Source of the DNA: Planctomycetia bacterium
GTDB taxonomy: Bacteria > Planctomycetota > Planctomycetia > Gemmatales > HRBIN36
Reading direction: 5' to 3'
NCBI GenBank assembly: GCA_016795155.1
Contig: JAEUIE010000046.1
Span: forward strand, 1-43,894
DNA length: 43,894 nt
Shown: one piece after another, positions 41,480 to 43,894 of the stretch
Layout of the letters: the number at the start of each line of letters is the position of its first letter
How positions within the stretch are numbered: the first letter of the stretch is position 1
Notes under the pieces: generated by a model
Told to the model about the DNA's origin: nothing
What the model saw: the letters and a program-made list of their open reading frames with translations, nothing else
Database searches by the model: none
Program-made: the position numbers and the translations under genes

Positions 41480-42928
41480 ATGCATCCCACCTGGCAACGA
41501 TTGCAACTTCAGACACGGCGGCAGTTTCTCACGCAAGGCGCGTTCAGCCTGGGTGGAGTGGCTCTGTCATCAATGTTACTGCCCAAGGCAGGTGCTGTTG
41601 ATCAAACCTCGGCCCTGGCGCCCAAAAAGCCCATGCATGCTGCCAAGGCGAAGAATGTCATTTATCTGCATATGTCGGGAGCGCCACCTCAGCATGATCT
41701 GTTCGATTACAAACCCAAGCTCAAAGAACTGCATCTGAAACCATGCCCAGAGTCATTATTGAAAGGGCAGCGTTTTGCCTTCATCAAAGGAACTCCTCTG
41801 CTGCTCGGTTCGCCTTATGAATTCAAGCGATGTGGCAATGCAGAAGCCTGGATCAGTCAACTCCTGCCACACTTCCAGAAAGTGGCAGGTGAAGTCTCCT
41901 TCCTCAAAGGCATGCACACCGATCAGTTCAATCATGCGCCTGCCGAACTATTGCTGTTTACCGGGTCACCGAGAAACGGAGGCGCAGCGATGGGTTCATG
42001 GATCACCTATGGACTGGGAAGCGAGAACCAGAACCTGCCCGGTTTCGTCGTTCTCATCAGTGGAGGCACTGACCCCACCGGGGGCAAGGCACTCTGGTCC
42101 ACCGGTTTCCTGCCATCGGTATTTCAGGGCGTGCAATGCCGAACTTCGGGTGAACCCATCCTGTATGCCAATAATCCACCCGGCATGGATCGCGATTCTC
42201 GTCGCAGCAGTCTCGATGCACTTAAAGCTCTGAATCAACTCGAGCATCAGCAGTTTGGCGATCCGGAAACCTTGACGCGCATTAGCCAGTATGAGTTGGC
42301 ATTTCGCATGCAGATGACCGTGCCGGAGGTTATGGACATCAGCAAGGAACCAGCCAAGGTTCAGGAGCAATATAACGCCAAGCCGGGTGCCAACAGTTTT
42401 GCCAACAACTGCCTGCTGGCCAGACGCCTGGTGGAGCGTGGCGTACGCTATGTTCAACTCTTTGATTGGGGCTGGGATTGCCACGGAACCAGCAAGGGCG
42501 ATGACATTATTGAACATCTGCCTCGCAAGTGCAAGGAGATTGATCAACCCATCGCAACGCTCTTGACCGATTTGAAACAGCGTGGGCTGCTGGATGAAAC
42601 ACTGGTTGTCTGGGGGGGCGAGTTTGGTCGTACGAGCATGAACGAAGCTCGGGGTGGCTCAACATTCCTCGGGCGGGATCATCATCCGCATTGCTTCACC
42701 ATCTGGCTGGCCGGTGCAGGCATTCAGAAAGGTATCGTGCACGGACAGACCGATGAACTGGGCTATTTCATCACTGAAGGAAAGACCAGTGTGCACGATC
42801 TGCAAGCTACTATGCTGCAGCTCTTGGGCCTGGATCCATGGAAGTTCCGCTATCCTTACCAAGGGCTGGAACAACGGCTGATTGGCGTGGAAGGCGGCGT
42901 GGAACTGATCAAGGAAGTGATGAGCTAG
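41480..42928 (+). CDS. Tat-exported DUF1501 protein
   Basis: A 482-residue protein with a twin-arginine signal (QTRRQFLTQGAFSLGGVALSSM, 11-32). DUF1501 resembles sulfatase/alkaline-phosphatase folds: NVIYLHMSGAPPQHDLFDYKP (59-79), FLKGMHTDQFNHAPAELLLFTG, LFDWGWDCHGTSKGDDI, ETLVVWGGEFGRTSMNEARGGSTFLGRDHHPHCFTIWLAGAGIQKG with the metal-binding Glu, Asp and His candidates. In Planctomycetes it normally follows a gene with DUF1549/DUF1553 cytochrome-like domains; here none lies next to it. Its substrate is unknown. The stop is tail-to-tail with the SDR stop through CTAG. Confidence 0.93.
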   Translation: MHPTWQRLQLQTRRQFLTQGAFSLGGVALSSMLLPKAGAVDQTSALAPKKPMHAAKAKNVIYLHMSGAPPQHDLFDYKPKLKELHLKPCPESLLKGQRFAFIKGTPLLLGSPYEFKRCGNAEAWISQLLPHFQKVAGEVSFLKGMHTDQFNHAPAELLLFTGSPRNGGAAMGSWITYGLGSENQNLPGFVVLISGGTDPTGGKALWSTGFLPSVFQGVQCRTSGEPILYANNPPGMDRDSRRSSLDALKALNQLEHQQFGDPETLTRISQYELAFRMQMTVPEVMDISKEPAKVQEQYNAKPGANSFANNCLLARRLVERGVRYVQLFDWGWDCHGTSKGDDIIEHLPRKCKEIDQPIATLLTDLKQRGLLDETLVVWGGEFGRTSMNEARGGSTFLGRDHHPHCFTIWLAGAGIQKGIVHGQTDELGYFITEGKTSVHDLQATMLQLLGLDPWKFRYPYQGLEQRLIGVEGGVELIKEVMS

Positions 42929-43692
42929 ACCAGCCAGCCACCCGTAATCGGCAATACCTGCCCGGTGATGTAACTGGATTCCTCAGCAGACAGGAAAAGC
43001 ACGGCATTGGCAATGTCGCTTGGCTGGCCGATTCTGCCGACAGGAATCTGCTTTTCGTATTCAGCCAGCATTTCGGGTTTGATGGTAGCCACCATCTGGG
43101 TTTGTACCACACCAGGGGCAATCGCATTAACGGTGATCTTGCGTTTCGCCAATTCCTTGGCCAGCACTTTCGTCATGGCGATGACACCAGCCTTGGCTGA
43201 GGAATAATTCACCTGTCCATGGATACCAATGAGCCCTGCGACGGAAGAGATGTTAACAATCCTGCCACCTTCGCGAAGAATTTCGGAAGCGTGCTTGTTG
43301 CAGTTAAACACCCCTGTAAGGTTGGTGTTGATGACTGCCTGCCAATCGTCACTGGTCATTTTCTTGATGGTTCGATCACGAATAATACCTGCATTGTTGA
43401 CCAGGATATCCAGTCCACCACACTGCGACTGGACCTGTTTCATCAGTTCAGCCACTGAATCAAACTGGCTGACATCCGCAGCCAGCACATGTACTTCGCT
43501 GGCGCCAAGCGATTTGCATTTCTCGGCGGTTGCCTTGGCATCGATGGCGTTCTGCCCCTCGGTATCTGCAAAATAATTCACGATGCATGTTGCTTTGGCC
43601 TGGGCAAAAGCTTCGATGATGCTCGCTCCAATGCCACGTGAGCTTCCAGTTACCAGAACCACTTTGCCGGTGTAGTCGTATCGAATATTCAT
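42925..43692 (-). CDS. FabG-like short-chain dehydrogenase/reductase
   Basis: A 255-residue classical SDR. TGSSRGIG (15-22) binds the cofactor; NNAGI and NTNLTGVFNC follow, then the catalytic Ser in NISSVAGLIG and Tyr/Lys in VNYSSAKAGV; the tail has SSYITGQVLPITGGW, typical of 3-oxoacyl-ACP reductases. It likely reduces 3-oxoacyl groups with NADPH, or acts on a related substrate. The stop overlaps the DUF1501 stop (CTAG). A perfect hairpin lies just upstream, and an IS element is about 65 bases away, so its own promoter may be disturbed. Confidence 0.92.
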   Translation of the reverse strand: MNIRYDYTGKVVLVTGSSRGIGASIIEAFAQAKATCIVNYFADTEGQNAIDAKATAEKCKSLGASEVHVLAADVSQFDSVAELMKQVQSQCGGLDILVNNAGIIRDRTIKKMTSDDWQAVINTNLTGVFNCNKHASEILREGGRIVNISSVAGLIGIHGQVNYSSAKAGVIAMTKVLAKELAKRKITVNAIAPGVVQTQMVATIKPEMLAEYEKQIPVGRIGQPSDIANAVLFLSAEESSYITGQVLPITGGWLV

Positions 43693-43720
43693 GATGCAAT
43701 TAGGGTAAGTGAAATGAAAT

Positions 43721-43744
43721 GACCTGACGATTTCTCGTCAGGTC
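43721..43744. terminator. Perfect 10-bp hairpin upstream of the FabG-like gene
   Basis: GACCTGACGA (43721-43730), loop TTTC, TCGTCAGGTC (43735-43744) form a perfect 10-bp stem. On the minus strand it is followed by ATTTCATTTCACTT, a partly U-rich tail. It is placed to stop transcription coming from the IS element into the FabG-like gene, or from an older upstream gene now separated by the insertion. Confidence 0.65.
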
Positions 43745-43758
43745 ATCATATTAACTAA

Positions 43759-43894
43759 GAGCATCTAACAAAAAGAACATTAGAGGAAATAGCCGCAGAT
43801 GACGATGCACCCGAGTAGCATGAACGCTTCGTGGATGTCATCGCGTCGTTCATAGCGAACCCGTAAGCGTCGAAATTGATGTAGCCAACTGATG
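43759..43894 (-). mobile_element. 3' end of an IS5-family insertion sequence (cut by window edge)
   Basis: The last bases encode the C-terminus of a transposase (next entry). Just outside the coding part, GAGCATCTAACAAAA (from 43759) looks like a terminal inverted repeat, and the CTAA before it (43755-43758) fits a YTAR-type target site. Only one end is in view, so the repeat and duplication cannot be confirmed. Confidence 0.6.
43780..43894 (-). CDS. IS5-family transposase, C-terminal end (partial)
   Basis: Reading from the right edge on the minus strand, the 37 visible residues are ISWLHQFRRLRVRYERRDDI followed by HEAFMLLGCIVICGYFL and a TAA stop. The RRLRxRYERRxDIHEAF...LGC signature is that of the end of the DDE transposases of the IS5 family (IS427-like group). 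The N-terminal part, with the DDE residues, lies outside the window, so intactness cannot be judged. Confidence 0.85.
   Translation of the reverse strand, partial: ISWLHQFRRLRVRYERRDDIHEAFMLLGCIVICGYFL

Noticed and set aside
1-43894. CRISPR array, tRNA or rRNA genes
   Set aside because: No regular direct repeat series, no cloverleaf-like sequence and no rRNA signature were noticed by eye. A tRNAscan or Rfam search would be decisive.

Overview
The window looks like chromosomal DNA of a planctomycete, probably of the Gemmatales/Gemmataceae lineage. The signs are a Tat-exported DUF1501 protein, a PEP-CTERM protein, an ECF-type sigma factor with a long membrane-anchored extension, a DUF1573 protein, a Minf_1886-type protein, DUF374 and TgpA-like proteins, and a soluble histidine kinase. 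Base composition looks near 50 % GC, lower than cultured Gemmata, so the exact genus is left open. No rRNA, tRNA, CRISPR array or prophage was seen.

Region 1 (1-9.2 kb, + strand) is a surface-polysaccharide locus. It holds the tail of a flippase-like membrane protein, three GT4 glycosyltransferases, a polymerase-like membrane protein, a fourth GT4 enzyme, a NodU/CmcH-type O-carbamoyltransferase and a GT2 enzyme of the WaaE type. Most of the first six genes overlap or abut. A hairpin with a U-rich tail separates them from the carbamoyltransferase/GT2 pair.

Region 2 (9.2-21.1 kb) is mixed housekeeping: ankyrin protein, DUF418 membrane protein, argG, a JAMM peptidase, a 30-residue membrane micro-protein facing a secreted alpha/beta hydrolase across a perfect 24-bp palindrome, a 75-aa protein, a coupled Hsp20 pair, coaD, hisI-hisG, an SDR, a small putative lipoprotein, a one-domain asparaginase-like protein and a DUF4432 epimerase-like protein.

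Region 3 (21.1-36.5 kb) holds a TgpA-like transglutaminase, a cysteine hydrolase, an M14-like peptidase, a RicT/YaaT-like PSP1 protein coupled to a Minf_1886 protein, a phosphatase pair, a second PSP1-like protein with a rebuilt Cys-rich tail, a Lys-rich protein, a GT39-like membrane protein, a Ser/Thr kinase overlapping a HisA-related TIM barrel, a DUF374 acyltransferase, a DUF1573 protein and class I fumarase.

Region 4 (36.5-43.9 kb) holds the extended sigma factor, an EF-hand protein, a corrinoid adenosyltransferase-histidine kinase operon, a PEP-CTERM protein with a UUCG-loop terminator, the DUF1501 protein, a FabG-like SDR and the end of an IS5-type insertion sequence cut by the window edge.

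The least ordinary signals are the two PSP1-family genes 3 kb apart with different cysteine modules, the kinase/HisA-like overlap, and the micro-protein/operator arrangement near 13.2 kb. No whole new defence or mobile system is evident.
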